DNA of 25,038 nt. It comes from Desulfobacteraceae bacterium (GTDB taxonomy: Bacteria; Desulfobacterota; Desulfobacteria; Desulfobacterales; Desulfobacteraceae). The position numbers and the translations under genes were made by a program. The notes beneath the pieces were generated by a model. That model searched no databases and was not told the origin of the DNA. It worked only from the letters and a program-made list of their open reading frames with translations. Within the stretch, counting starts at the first letter, position 1. Every line of letters starts with the position of its first letter. The stretch is from positions 1-25,038 of the forward strand of contig JAABSK010000013.1 of assembly GCA_011390435.1 (NCBI GenBank), written 5' to 3'. This document shows positions 17,703 through 24,953 of the stretch, one piece after another.

Positions 17703-19286
17703 ATGTTTCAAAAAACAGATATCGCTTTGATAAAATATTGGCCGGCACTGATCTGCGGTGGGGGGCTCACCCTGGCTTTTTCAGATGCGGGTGGGTCATT
17801 TTTTGCCTTTGCCGCGCTGGTGCCGCTGTTTGTCTGCGCAGGAAGGCTGTCGCTGAAAAATGCTTTTTTCTGGGGTTTATGGGCAGGACTGGTGTATTTT
17901 TTGACTCTGATCTACTGGATCTTACCCACGGTGAACCGGTATGGCGGTCTTCATCCGGTGCTGGCTGCCGGTGTTCTGGTGCTGCTGTGTATCTATCTGG
18001 CCCTGTATGTGGGTGTATTTGCTGTTATCGTCAAAAAACTGTATTCAGATGCAGCCCATCCGGAAACCTGGTATCTCCCTCTGGCAGCGGCAGCGGCCTG
18101 GACAGGGCTGGAGTATATCCGGACCTATGCATTTACCGGGTTTGGCTGGGGCGCCCTGGGATACAGCCAGTCTGAAAATTTGACAATCATTCAGATCGCG
18201 GATATTTCAGGGGTTTACGGGGTTTCTTTTCTGATCGTTATGGTCAATGGTGTTCTGGCGCAGGTCTGGACTGCTGCAGTCCAGCGCCGTCGTCCACCGG
18301 TTGTCGCACTGGGATATGCTGTTTTTCTGGTGGCAGCAGTTTTTTATTACGGCCAAAAAAGTGTTGAGACCGTCGGCCAGGAGATGACCAATGCCCGGAA
18401 ACTGTCTGTCAGCGTGGTGCAGGGAAATATCCGGCAGGATGTGAAGTGGGATCAGGCCTTTGCCAGCCGGACGGTTGAAAAATATATCCGCCTGTCTGAG
18501 CAAGCCCTTGAAAACACCCCTCAGCTCATTATCTGGCCGGAAACTGCCCTGCCGTTTTATTATGGTCTGGACCGGCCCCTGTCTGATACGGTTGACCGGT
18601 TTATCCGTTCGGCAGCCACCTATTTTCTGATCGGAAGCCCTGCAGCCATTCAAACCGGTGATCAGGTCCGGTACTATAACCGGGCTTACCTGTTAGGCCC
18701 TTTTGCCATGGTCAGGGCAACTTACGACAAACATCATCTGGTCCCGTTTGGCGAGTATATCCCCCTGGAAAACTACCTGGGGTTTCTGGGCAAGATAACA
18801 CAGCAGGCCGGCAGCTTTTCCATGGGTGAAGGCTTATTTTCTCCTCTGGTCTTTGGCCCGGATCAAGCAGGGGTGATGATCTGCTTTGAAATCCTGTTTC
18901 CCGGCATTGCTTCGGGATTTGTTCAAAATGGCGCCACCCTGCTGACCACGATCACCAACGATGCCTGGTTTGGAGACTCATCTGCACCGCACCAGCATTT
19001 TGCCATTGCCGTATTCCGGGCTGTTGAAAATCGCAGGAGCCTTGCAAGGGCTGCCAATACGGGCATTTCAGGGATTATTTATCCGGACGGCACCGTGGTT
19101 TCGCAGACCCGGTTGTTTGCCGATGCCGTGGTCACCGAAGATGTTCCTCTTTTGACTTGCAGCAGTTTTTACACAGTCCATGGTGATCTGTTTGCCGTCA
19201 GCTCTCTGGTTGCAATCTGTCTTGTTTTTGTGCTAAAAGGAGCCACAGGATTGTTTCGGAAAACAGTTGAGGAGAAAACATCATGA
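17703..19286 (+). CDS. lnt: Apolipoprotein N-acyltransferase
   Basis: This inner-membrane enzyme transfers an acyl chain from phospholipid to the N-terminal cysteine of lipoproteins. The first ~220 residues hold about seven membrane helices, with TGFGWGALGYSQ in the N-terminal domain. The nitrilase-like periplasmic domain follows, with the catalytic triad Glu280 (WPETALPF), Lys343 (YDKHHLVPFGEY) and Cys394 (ICFEILFP), and ITNDAWFGDSSAPHQH. A last membrane helix is near the C terminus. The spacing agrees with E. coli E267/K335/C387. The ribosome site is weak (AGAAAG just before ATG). Its stop overlaps the prfB start (ATGA). Confidence 0.93.
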   Translation: MFQKTDIALIKYWPALICGGGLTLAFSDAGGSFFAFAALVPLFVCAGRLSLKNAFFWGLWAGLVYFLTLIYWILPTVNRYGGLHPVLAAGVLVLLCIYLALYVGVFAVIVKKLYSDAAHPETWYLPLAAAAAWTGLEYIRTYAFTGFGWGALGYSQSENLTIIQIADISGVYGVSFLIVMVNGVLAQVWTAAVQRRRPPVVALGYAVFLVAAVFYYGQKSVETVGQEMTNARKLSVSVVQGNIRQDVKWDQAFASRTVEKYIRLSEQALENTPQLIIWPETALPFYYGLDRPLSDTVDRFIRSAATYFLIGSPAAIQTGDQVRYYNRAYLLGPFAMVRATYDKHHLVPFGEYIPLENYLGFLGKITQQAGSFSMGEGLFSPLVFGPDQAGVMICFEILFPGIASGFVQNGATLLTTITNDAWFGDSSAPHQHFAIAVFRAVENRRSLARAANTGISGIIYPDGTVVSQTRLFADAVVTEDVPLLTCSSFYTVHGDLFAVSSLVAICLVFVLKGATGLFRKTVEEKTS

Positions 19287-20372
19287 GTGCAGAATTAAAA
19301 CAGACCCTTCAGTTTGTCTATACCAAAGCAGAAAAACTCAAGGAGTATCTTTGACCTGCCGGTGAAGCTCAACCGGTTTCGAGAACTTGAACACATCATG
19401 GCCAAAGAAGGCTTCTGGGATGACCAGGAAACAGCCACTGACCTGTTGAAGGAAAGAACCCGGCTGTCTGATCTTTTGGAAACCTGGGACGGCATCTATA
19501 AAGAGATTGAAGATGCAGACACCCTTCTGGAGCTGGCTTACGAAGAATCTGACAAGGACAGTGAAAAAGAAGTGGCGCTTTTGCTGGCCGGTCTTGAAAA
19601 AAAGATCAAAAAATTTTCTGTTCAGATCACCCTTGATGGCGAAGATGATGACAAAAATGCCCTGGTTTCCATCAATGCCGGTGCCGGCGGAACCGATTCC
19701 CAGGACTGGGCGGAAATGCTGTTTCGCATGTACACCCGGTGGATGGATAAAAAAGGATATGCCTATCAGGTGATTGACCACCAGCCTGGAGATGAGGCTG
19801 GAATCAAAGGGGTGTCGCTTCGGGTGGCTGGTCATTACTGTTACGGATACATGAAGAATGAATCCGGAGTTCACCGCCTGGTGAGAATTTCTCCGTTTAA
19901 TGCCAATGGCAAACGCCAGACATCTTTTGCTTCTGTGTTTGTATATCCGGAAATCAAGGATGAAATCCAGATCGATATTGACGAGTCCGACCTGCGGATT
20001 GATGTGTACCGGGCCAGCGGAGCAGGCGGGCAGCATGTCAACAAAACCAGCTCTGCAGTGCGAATCACCCACCTGCCCACAGGTGTTGTGGTACAGTGCC
20101 AGCAGGAACCGTCCCAGCACCGGAACAAGGAGATTGCCTTCAAGGTGCTGAAATCGAGACTTTATCAGCTTGAAAAGCAGAAACAGGATGAAAAGATGCA
20201 AAATCTCCACGACGGGAAGGATGACATTGCCTGGGGAAACCAGATTCGATCCTATGTGCTTCACCCTTACCGGATGGTGAAAGATCATCGCATCGATTTT
20301 GAAATCGGGGATGTGGACCGGGTGCTGGACGGGGATATTGATCCGTTTATCGAAGGAGTGCTGCTGTCTTGA
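19283..20372 (+). CDS. prfB: Peptide chain release factor 2, programmed +1 frameshift
   Basis: RF2 terminates translation at UGA and UAA. Translation starts at ATG 19283, overlapping the lnt stop. After 23 codons it meets CTT TGA C, with TGA at 19352-19354. Skipping T19352 restores a 339-codon frame to the stop at 20370, giving 362 residues against 365 in E. coli. An internal AGGAG (19341-19345) three bases before CTT is the stimulatory Shine-Dalgarno, as in the classical RF2 site. The stop-recognition tripeptide SPF is at ~203-205 and the peptidyl-hydrolysis GGQ at ~248-250. High RF2 favours termination at the in-frame UGA, so the gene is autoregulated. Confidence 0.96.
19341..19355 (+). promoter_or_regulatory. 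prfB +1 recoding site
   Basis: AGGAG-TAT-CTT-TGA-C has the same element order and spacing as the E. coli RF2 site. The slippery CTT lets peptidyl-tRNA-Leu move +1 onto TTT before reading GAC (Asp24). Confidence 0.95.
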
Positions 20373-20929
20373 CAGTCGATCCGATGCTGGTGATCGAACG
20401 GTTTTATCCGCCGGATACAGTGCTTTACAGGATTCTGGTGGATCACAGCAGAATTGTGGCCCGGAAAAGTCTGGCCATTGCCCGGAACATTCCCCATCTG
20501 AAACCGGATCTTGCCTTTATTGAATCTGCTGCAATGCTCCATGATATTGGTATTTTTCTGACCCGGGCGAATTCGATCGGCTGTACCGGAGATGCCGCAT
20601 ATCTCTGCCATGGATATCTGGGCCGGCAGCTTCTGGACGATCTGGGCCTGCCGCAGAGATATGGCCTGGTCTGCGAGCGCCATACCGGTGCCGGTATTTC
20701 CAAAGAGAATATCCTGGAAAACAATCTGCCATTGCCCCTCCGGGACATGGTGCCGGTAACCCTGGAGGAAAAAATCATCTGCGTGGCAGATAAATACCAT
20801 TCCAAAAACCCTGCCCGCCGTTTCCATCAGGACATCACCACAGAGCAGGTGATCCAGGATCTTGAAACAATCAGTCCGGACCATGCCCGGCGGTTTTCAA
20901 TCTGGGCCGGGCAGTTTTACCTGACATGA
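20369..20929 (+). CDS. HD-domain (HDIG-type) predicted metal-dependent phosphohydrolase
   Basis: This is a small HD-superfamily protein of 186 residues. Metal-binding candidates are His26, the HD pair His58-Asp59 (LHDIG), His81 (CHGYLG) and His105 (ERHTG), with a late VADKYH aspartate. The pattern fits HDIG-family hydrolases, which cleave phosphate esters or nucleotides; the substrate is unknown. The TTG start at 20369 overlaps the prfB stop (TTGA) and has AAGGAG 10 bases upstream. An in-frame ATG at 20384 is an alternative but lacks a ribosome site. Tight overlap suggests translation depends on ribosomes finishing prfB. Confidence 0.8.
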   Translation: MTVDPMLVIERFYPPDTVLYRILVDHSRIVARKSLAIARNIPHLKPDLAFIESAAMLHDIGIFLTRANSIGCTGDAAYLCHGYLGRQLLDDLGLPQRYGLVCERHTGAGISKENILENNLPLPLRDMVPVTLEEKIICVADKYHSKNPARRFHQDITTEQVIQDLETISPDHARRFSIWAGQFYLT

Positions 20930-20959
20930 CCTGTCTTTTTTCAACAGATAAAAATCCCC

Positions 20960-20988
20960 TTGACATTCGAGTTTTATTTTTCAATAAC
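20960..20988 (+). promoter_or_regulatory. Putative promoter for the cobalamin riboswitch-cbiK transcript
   Basis: A perfect TTGACA (20960-20965) is followed after 17 bases by AATAAC (20983-20988), which matches four of six -10 positions. The predicted start near 20995 coincides with the beginning of the aptamer. Confidence 0.5.
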
Positions 20989-20994
20989 GAAGAA

Positions 20995-21155
20995 AGTTCA
21001 GGTGCCTTTATAAAGGCTGAATAGGGAACTCCGTGAGAATCGGGGACGGACCCGCCGCTGTAATCGGAAACGACCGCTGCAATCATGTCACTGGCTGTAA
21101 AAGGCCGGGAAGACGCAGCCAGTAGGATGACCCGAAAGTCAGAAGACCTGCCTGG
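20995..21155 (+). promoter_or_regulatory. Cobalamin (adenosylcobalamin) riboswitch
   Basis: Core motifs of the B12 riboswitch are present in order: AGGTGCC at the 5' side, AATAGGGAA, the conserved GGGGACGGACCCGCCGCTGTAA block (21042-21063), a CTGGCTG/CAGCCAG stem (21091-21121), and the B12 box AGTCAGAAGACCTGCC near 21137-21152. CAGGT (20999-21003) can pair with ACCTG (21146-21150) to close P1. An intrinsic terminator follows, so coenzyme B12 should stop transcription before cbiK. Confidence 0.92.
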
Positions 21156-21217
21156 ATTGTTGATGGTGATATCTCCGGTAAAAGATATGACCTGTTTTAA
21201 AATGGATAATAAACGGT

Positions 21218-21262
21218 ATCCCTGCCCGATGATGACAGCATCATTGTGCAGGGATTTTTTTT
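21218..21262 (+). terminator. Intrinsic terminator of the cobalamin riboswitch
   Basis: ATCCCTGC (21218-21225) pairs with GCAGGGAT (21248-21255), and the inner GATGATG pairs with CATCATT around an ACAG loop. Eight T residues (21255-21262) follow. It lies between the aptamer and cbiK and is the probable expression platform. Confidence 0.85.
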
Positions 21263-21357
21263 GGGCCTGCAGATACGGATGAACCGGTTCACTGGGCGGG
21301 TCAATGAATCGAAGTCACTGATGTGAATCTGCAGTCAGCCTGCAAAAGGAGAAAAAG
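21263..21357 (+). other. cbiK leader between terminator and start codon
   Basis: The leader holds a perfect 10-bp palindrome GAACCGGTTC (21281-21290) and an 8-bp inverted repeat, CTGCAGAT (21267-21274) with ATCTGCAG (21327-21334). A small GCAG/CTGC hairpin lies just before the AAGGAG ribosome site (21346-21351). No gene is seen here. Confidence 0.4.
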
Positions 21358-22242
21358 ATGAAAGTGCGTAGATTGTTGTTTCCACTGGTGTGTGTAATGG
21401 TGCTGTGGTGTTCGTCGCTGACTGTCCAGGCTGCCGGCCACGGGCAGGACAGACCGGTAAAAAAAGGCATTCTTCTGGTGGCGTTCGGCTCCAGTGAGCC
21501 CTCTGCCCAGATTTCCTTTGAGAAAATCGGTCAGGCAGTTCAAAATCAGTATCCGGACATTCCCGTGCAATGGGCCTATACCTCTCATATCATTCGTCAG
21601 AAGCTGGCACGCCAGGGAAAACATCTGGATTCCCCTGAAGTCGCACTGGCCAGGATGATGGATGAAAAATTCACCCATGTGGCGGTTCAGTCCCTGCATA
21701 CGATCCCGGGGTCAGAATTTCATGATTTGAGGCGAACCATTGAAGGGTTTAGACTCATGGGGGGCTTCACCCAGATTGTGCTTGGAGATCCGTTGATGGC
21801 CACCCAGTCAGATCTGGAAAAAATAGTGGCGGCGATTTTTTCAAGTATACCGGAACAGCGAAAAAAAGCGGATGCCGTCGTTTTGATGGGCCATGGAACC
21901 CATCACCCGGCCAATGCCTTTTATGCTGCCTTGATGTTCCAGCTTCAGCTTCAGGACCCGCTTGTTTATGTGGGTGTTGTGGAAGGGTACCCTGAAGTGT
22001 GGCTGATCCGGGATCTGTTGCGCAAACAGCGCGTTAAAACCGCTTATCTGATGCCATTGATGTCTGTTGCAGGGGATCACGCCAAAAATGATATGGCTGG
22101 TGATGATCCGGATTCCTGGACCTCTGTGCTGTCAGCTTCAGGCATAAACTGTATCCCGATTCTAAAGGGAACAGCTGAATTTGATGCCTTTGTAGCGATC
22201 TGGGTGGACCATCTGGCAGCGTCCCTCCGGCAGCTTGAATAA
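21358..22242 (+). CDS. cbiK: Sirohydrochlorin cobaltochelatase, exported CbiK type
   Basis: This enzyme inserts Co2+ (or Fe2+) into sirohydrochlorin in the anaerobic B12/siroheme branch. A signal peptide of about 25 residues (basic start, hydrophobic core, QAAG end) precedes the CbiK fold GILLVAFGSSEPSAQISFEKIG. The likely metal-binding histidines are His179 (MGHGTHH) and His241 (AGDHAKND); their 62-residue separation equals that of Salmonella CbiK His145/His207. Additional histidines at 114 and 122 lie where the Desulfovibrio periplasmic CbiK is reported to bind heme. ATG 21358 has AAGGAG 6 bases upstream. The riboswitch upstream links expression to cobalamin. Confidence 0.9.
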   Translation: MKVRRLLFPLVCVMVLWCSSLTVQAAGHGQDRPVKKGILLVAFGSSEPSAQISFEKIGQAVQNQYPDIPVQWAYTSHIIRQKLARQGKHLDSPEVALARMMDEKFTHVAVQSLHTIPGSEFHDLRRTIEGFRLMGGFTQIVLGDPLMATQSDLEKIVAAIFSSIPEQRKKADAVVLMGHGTHHPANAFYAALMFQLQLQDPLVYVGVVEGYPEVWLIRDLLRKQRVKTAYLMPLMSVAGDHAKNDMAGDDPDSWTSVLSASGINCIPILKGTAEFDAFVAIWVDHLAASLRQLE

Positions 22243-22246
22243 TCAG

Positions 22247-22280
22247 TGCCGCCCGGACCTTGCAAACGGTCCGGGCGGTA
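22247..22280. terminator. Stem-loop after cbiK
   Basis: CCGCCCGGACC (22249-22259) and GGTCCGGGCGG (22268-22278) form a perfect 11-bp stem with an 8-base loop, extendable by two pairs. The T-run after it is poor, so it may act as a weak terminator or an mRNA 3' stabiliser. Confidence 0.6.
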
Positions 22281-22296
22281 TTGAAAAAATTCAGGA

Positions 22297-22326
22297 TTGA
22301 CCACACAGCAGAGACTGTGATATGCT
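22297..22326 (+). promoter_or_regulatory. Putative promoter for the GEMM riboswitch transcript
   Basis: TTGACC (22297-22302) and TATGCT (22321-22326) are 18 bases apart. The predicted start near 22333 lies immediately before the aptamer core, which supports the assignment. Confidence 0.5.
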
Positions 22327-22405
22327 TTATACCATATATGGCCAAACCTATTGTGAGGTAGGGACGGAAAGCCACGGGTCTTGCGCAAGACAGCCGGGTT
22401 GCAGA
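22325..22405 (+). promoter_or_regulatory. Cyclic-di-GMP-I (GEMM-I) riboswitch aptamer
   Basis: The conserved GEMM-I core is visible: GGCCAAACC (22340-22348), then P2 CCTATT/GGTAGG closed by a GTGA (GNRA) loop (22347-22362), GGGACGGAAAGCC (22361-22373), and P3 with CGGGTCTT/AAGAC and AGCCGGGTTGC (22375-22402). The base aligned with G20 of the Vibrio Vc2 aptamer appears to be G (22341), as in c-di-GMP binders; cGAMP-selective Geobacter forms have A there. P1 pairing is not obvious by eye, so ends are approximate. A terminator follows, then a receiver-TPR gene. Confidence 0.85.
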
Positions 22406-22433
22406 CACCAGTCAGGTGTGATTTTTCAACCGG
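22394..22433 (+). promoter_or_regulatory. Predicted antiterminator of the GEMM switch
   Basis: CCGGGTTG (22394-22401), at the 3' edge of the aptamer, can pair with CAACCGG (22427-22433), with an inner ACACC/GGTGT stem. This uses bases needed both by the aptamer and by the terminator, so the three structures compete. Confidence 0.6.
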
Positions 22434-22463
22434 TCTGCCATCCAGCGCAGGGCCGGTTTTTTT
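22428..22463 (+). terminator. Intrinsic terminator of the GEMM switch
   Basis: AACCGG (22428-22433) and CTGC (22435-22438) pair with GCAG (22447-22450) and CCGGTT (22453-22458). A run of seven T residues ends at 22463. It precedes the receiver-TPR gene by about 50 bases. Confidence 0.8.
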
Positions 22464-22512
22464 GTCTTTCCATACATGAGATTTCATATAACTGAAGAAG
22501 GACAAAGATGCA

Positions 22513-23679
22513 ATGATCGAAGCCACCAGAAAACTGGATCTTGAAAACCTGACCATATTAGCGGTTGACGACATGAAAAGCATGCGCCTGACCATTCGCA
22601 AGATGTTGCGACACCTGAATATCGGCAAGCATCTGAAGTTTGCTGAAAATGGGCGGGAAGGCTTGAATGTTTTGCAGTCATCTGACGTTGATCTGGTGAT
22701 TCTTGACTGGCGGATGCCTCTGGAAAACGGGGGGCGGATGCTCGAGAAGATACGAAACGATAAAAAATTGAGGGATCTTCCGGTGATCATGGTCAGTGCC
22801 GAGTCTGAACGGGATATCGTCATGGAAGCGGCAGAGACGGAAATTGATGGATATCTGCTCAAGCCCCTTACGCTGAACGCATTGGACAATAAAATCAGAA
22901 TGGTGGTGGACCGGGTCAATTATCCGGATCGGTCGACGGTTTTGATCCGGGAAGCCAGAGCCCTTGAAGAGGCTGGTGATCTTCCCGGGGCCATTCGCAG
23001 GATCAAACAGGCGCTGGCATTAAAACCGTCGGCCTCGCGGCTGCTGCGGCAGCTGGGCCTGCTCTTCCGCCAGACCGGGCAAAATGAAAAAGCGGAAAAC
23101 GCTTTGAAAAAAGCAGCAAAGGTCAATCTTCAGGATGCTACAACCCGGACGGTTTTAGGGGATATGTATCTTCAAAGGCATGATCTGGTCCGGGCCGCCC
23201 GGTATTACCTGGAAGTGCTGTCCCTGACCAGCCGGTTTTCGGAAAACGCGATACAGCTGGGGGAGTTGCTGTTGAAAAACAACCATAAAAAGCTGGCATT
23301 TGATCTTTTTTCCAAAGTGATCTCCCAGTCCAGGAAAAACATGGCTGATCGCCAGAAAATTGTTGATATCTGTCTGTCCTACGATGAATTTGAATTTCCG
23401 AAAATGTTGCTGGAAAGCATGATCAAAGAGTTTCCCAACAAATATGACATGGTTTACAAGGCCGGGGAGGTGTATGTGCTCAACGGTGAGATGCAAAAAG
23501 CGCTGGAACTGTTTACCCATGTTGAGCGCCATCAGTCCAGCCGTCTTGATGTAAAGCTGGAAATTGCAAAAATTTATCTGGATACGGATCAGGTATACAA
23601 GGCAGATGAGTATTTGAACAAAGTGCTGGTCAAAGAGCCGGACAATGTAGAGGCCCTTGCCCTGAGAAGAGCGATATAA
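22513..23679 (+). CDS. Response-regulator receiver protein with TPR repeats
   Basis: The N-terminal receiver domain (~12-125) has the acidic pair Asp19/Asp20 in AVDDMKSMR, phospho-acceptor Asp65 in VILDWRMP, a SAES region and Lys117 in LLKPL. The rest (~145-388) consists of tetratricopeptide-like helical repeats (EEAGDLPGAIRRIKQALALKPSA, RQTGQNEKAENALKKA, LNGEMQKALELFTHVERHQ, KADEYLNKVLVKEPDN). There is no DNA-binding or enzymatic output domain, so it probably acts by protein-protein contact. AAGGA lies 10 bases before ATG 22513. Its mRNA carries the GEMM-I riboswitch. It ends only 5 bases from the convergent murI gene. Confidence 0.87.
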   Translation: MIEATRKLDLENLTILAVDDMKSMRLTIRKMLRHLNIGKHLKFAENGREGLNVLQSSDVDLVILDWRMPLENGGRMLEKIRNDKKLRDLPVIMVSAESERDIVMEAAETEIDGYLLKPLTLNALDNKIRMVVDRVNYPDRSTVLIREARALEEAGDLPGAIRRIKQALALKPSASRLLRQLGLLFRQTGQNEKAENALKKAAKVNLQDATTRTVLGDMYLQRHDLVRAARYYLEVLSLTSRFSENAIQLGELLLKNNHKKLAFDLFSKVISQSRKNMADRQKIVDICLSYDEFEFPKMLLESMIKEFPNKYDMVYKAGEVYVLNGEMQKALELFTHVERHQSSRLDVKLEIAKIYLDTDQVYKADEYLNKVLVKEPDNVEALALRRAI

Positions 23680-23684
23680 GAGGA

Positions 23685-24482
23685 TTAGACGGTTACCGGT
23701 TGAATCCGGCTTTGGCATGAAACATCCATGAAGCGCGATAATCGTTTTTGAGCCAGGTGCTGCTCGCCGGTGGTGTGAAAATGAAAAACCGGCGGCTGTG
23801 TTCCATCACACAATAAATCATGATCCGTCAGGACGCGTTTCGTCTGTATGGCGACAGCATCGGACGGATCAATAATCTGCATCCGGTCTGCGACGATCTG
23901 CTGTATTCTGTTTTTTAAAAACGGATAATGGGTACAGCCCAGCACAAGGGTGTCCACTCCTTTTTCCATCATGGGCAGCAGGTAGCCTTCCAGAAGTTCT
24001 CGGGCATGTTCAGAATCCTCCTCCCCTTTTTCCACCAGTTCCACAAGACCGTAACCCGGCTGGATAAAGACTTCTGTGTCTTTGGCATATTTTTCAAAGG
24101 TTTGCTTGAACAGTTTGCCGTTGAACGTGTTTTGTGTTGCCAGAACCCCGATCTTTTTTGTCCGGGTTTTCTGTACGGCCGGTTTAATGGCCGGCTCCAT
24201 TCCAATAAACGGAACCGGATACCGGGAGCGAAGCTGATCAATGGCAACCGCTGTCACCGTGTTGCAGGCAATGACAATCAGTTTGCATTTCAGATCAAGG
24301 AGAAATTCAATGTTTTTTTGGGTCAGTGCCATGGCGTCTTCCATGGATTTTGATCCATACGGGCAGTTTCGGCTGTCTGCAAAATAATGGATGGACTCCA
24401 GTGGGAGCAGGTTCTGAATTTCCCGGACAACACAGAGTCCGCCGACACCGGAATCGAAGATGCCTATGGGCTGATGCTTCAT
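23685..24482 (-). CDS. murI: Glutamate racemase
   Basis: This enzyme makes D-glutamate for peptidoglycan. Both catalytic cysteines are seen: Cys73 in IACNT and Cys183 in LGCTHYPF. The N-terminal FDSGVGGL motif and FADSRNCPYG are also present. The length of 265 residues is normal. AGG lies very close to ATG 24482, so initiation may be moderate. It follows ssb by 12 bases on the same strand and is probably co-transcribed with it. Confidence 0.94.
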   Translation of the reverse strand: MKHQPIGIFDSGVGGLCVVREIQNLLPLESIHYFADSRNCPYGSKSMEDAMALTQKNIEFLLDLKCKLIVIACNTVTAVAIDQLRSRYPVPFIGMEPAIKPAVQKTRTKKIGVLATQNTFNGKLFKQTFEKYAKDTEVFIQPGYGLVELVEKGEEDSEHARELLEGYLLPMMEKGVDTLVLGCTHYPFLKNRIQQIVADRMQIIDPSDAVAIQTKRVLTDHDLLCDGTQPPVFHFHTTGEQHLAQKRLSRFMDVSCQSRIQPVTV

Positions 24483-24494
24483 AACACCTGAACG

Positions 24495-24953
24495 TTAAAA
24501 GGGGATATCGTCATCTGGAATCATGTCCGGACCACCTGCCATCCCCGGCTGAGTCTGTCCCTGGAACTGGCTGTTTGAAGACGGGTCAGATTTTGAATAT
24601 CCGCCGCCGCCCTGGCCCTCTGATTTTCCACCAAGAAACTGGAAGTTATTGGCCACAATTTCTGTGATGTAGTGGGTTTGCCCGTCTTTTTCATACTGCC
24701 GGGTCTGGAGCCGTCCTTCAATATAAATCTGGCTGCCTTTGGACAGGTATTTTTCACAGATTTCAGCAGGTTTGCCAAAAACAACAATGCGATGCCATTC
24801 AGTTTTTTCCTGGCGGTTCCCGGTGTTTTTGTCGGTCCATTGCTCACTGGTGGCAATGGAAAAGTTCACCACTGCCAGTCCCTGCTGTGAATATCTGATT
24901 TCCGGATCCCGGCCGAGATTGCCGATGAGCATTACTTTGTTAAGACCTGCCAT
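24495..24953 (-). CDS. ssb: Single-stranded DNA-binding protein
   Basis: This protein binds single-stranded DNA in replication and repair. The OB fold begins [21 protein letters not shown], with [22 protein letters not shown] and [17 protein letters not shown] glycine/serine/glutamine-rich linker leads to the acidic tip DDDIPF that recruits partner proteins. It has 152 residues. ATG 24953 has AGGAG 7 bases upstream. The 85 bases beyond it to the window edge are AT-rich and probably contain the promoter; no clear -35/-10 pair stands out. Confidence 0.95.
   Translation of the reverse strand: MAGLNKVMLIGNLGRDPEIRYSQQGLAVVNFSIATSEQWTDKNTGNRQEKTEWHRIVVFGKPAEICEKYLSKGSQIYIEGRLQTRQYEKDGQTHYITEIVANNFQFLGGKSEGQGGGGYSKSDPSSNSQFQGQTQPGMAGGPDMIPDDDIPF

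Noticed and set aside
19352..19354. Premature stop making prfB a pseudogene
   Set aside because: TGA lies in the classical RF2 +1 recoding context with the internal AGGAG and intact downstream motifs.
19338..20288. 316-codon antisense ORF opposite prfB
   Set aside because: It is a shadow of the clearly assigned RF2 gene and its translation has no domain-like pattern.
20926..20941. Terminator after the HD gene
   Set aside because: Only a 4-bp GACA/TGTC stem precedes the T-run, too weak to call.
21085..21282. 65-codon ORF inside the cobalamin leader
   Set aside because: It runs through the conserved riboswitch helices and the terminator, so it is not a gene.
22321..22465. Signal-recognition-particle RNA or other small RNA gene
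   Set aside because: The conserved blocks AAACC, GGGACGGAAAGCC and AGCCGGGTTGC fit a GEMM-I riboswitch, and the SRP tetraloop domain is absent.
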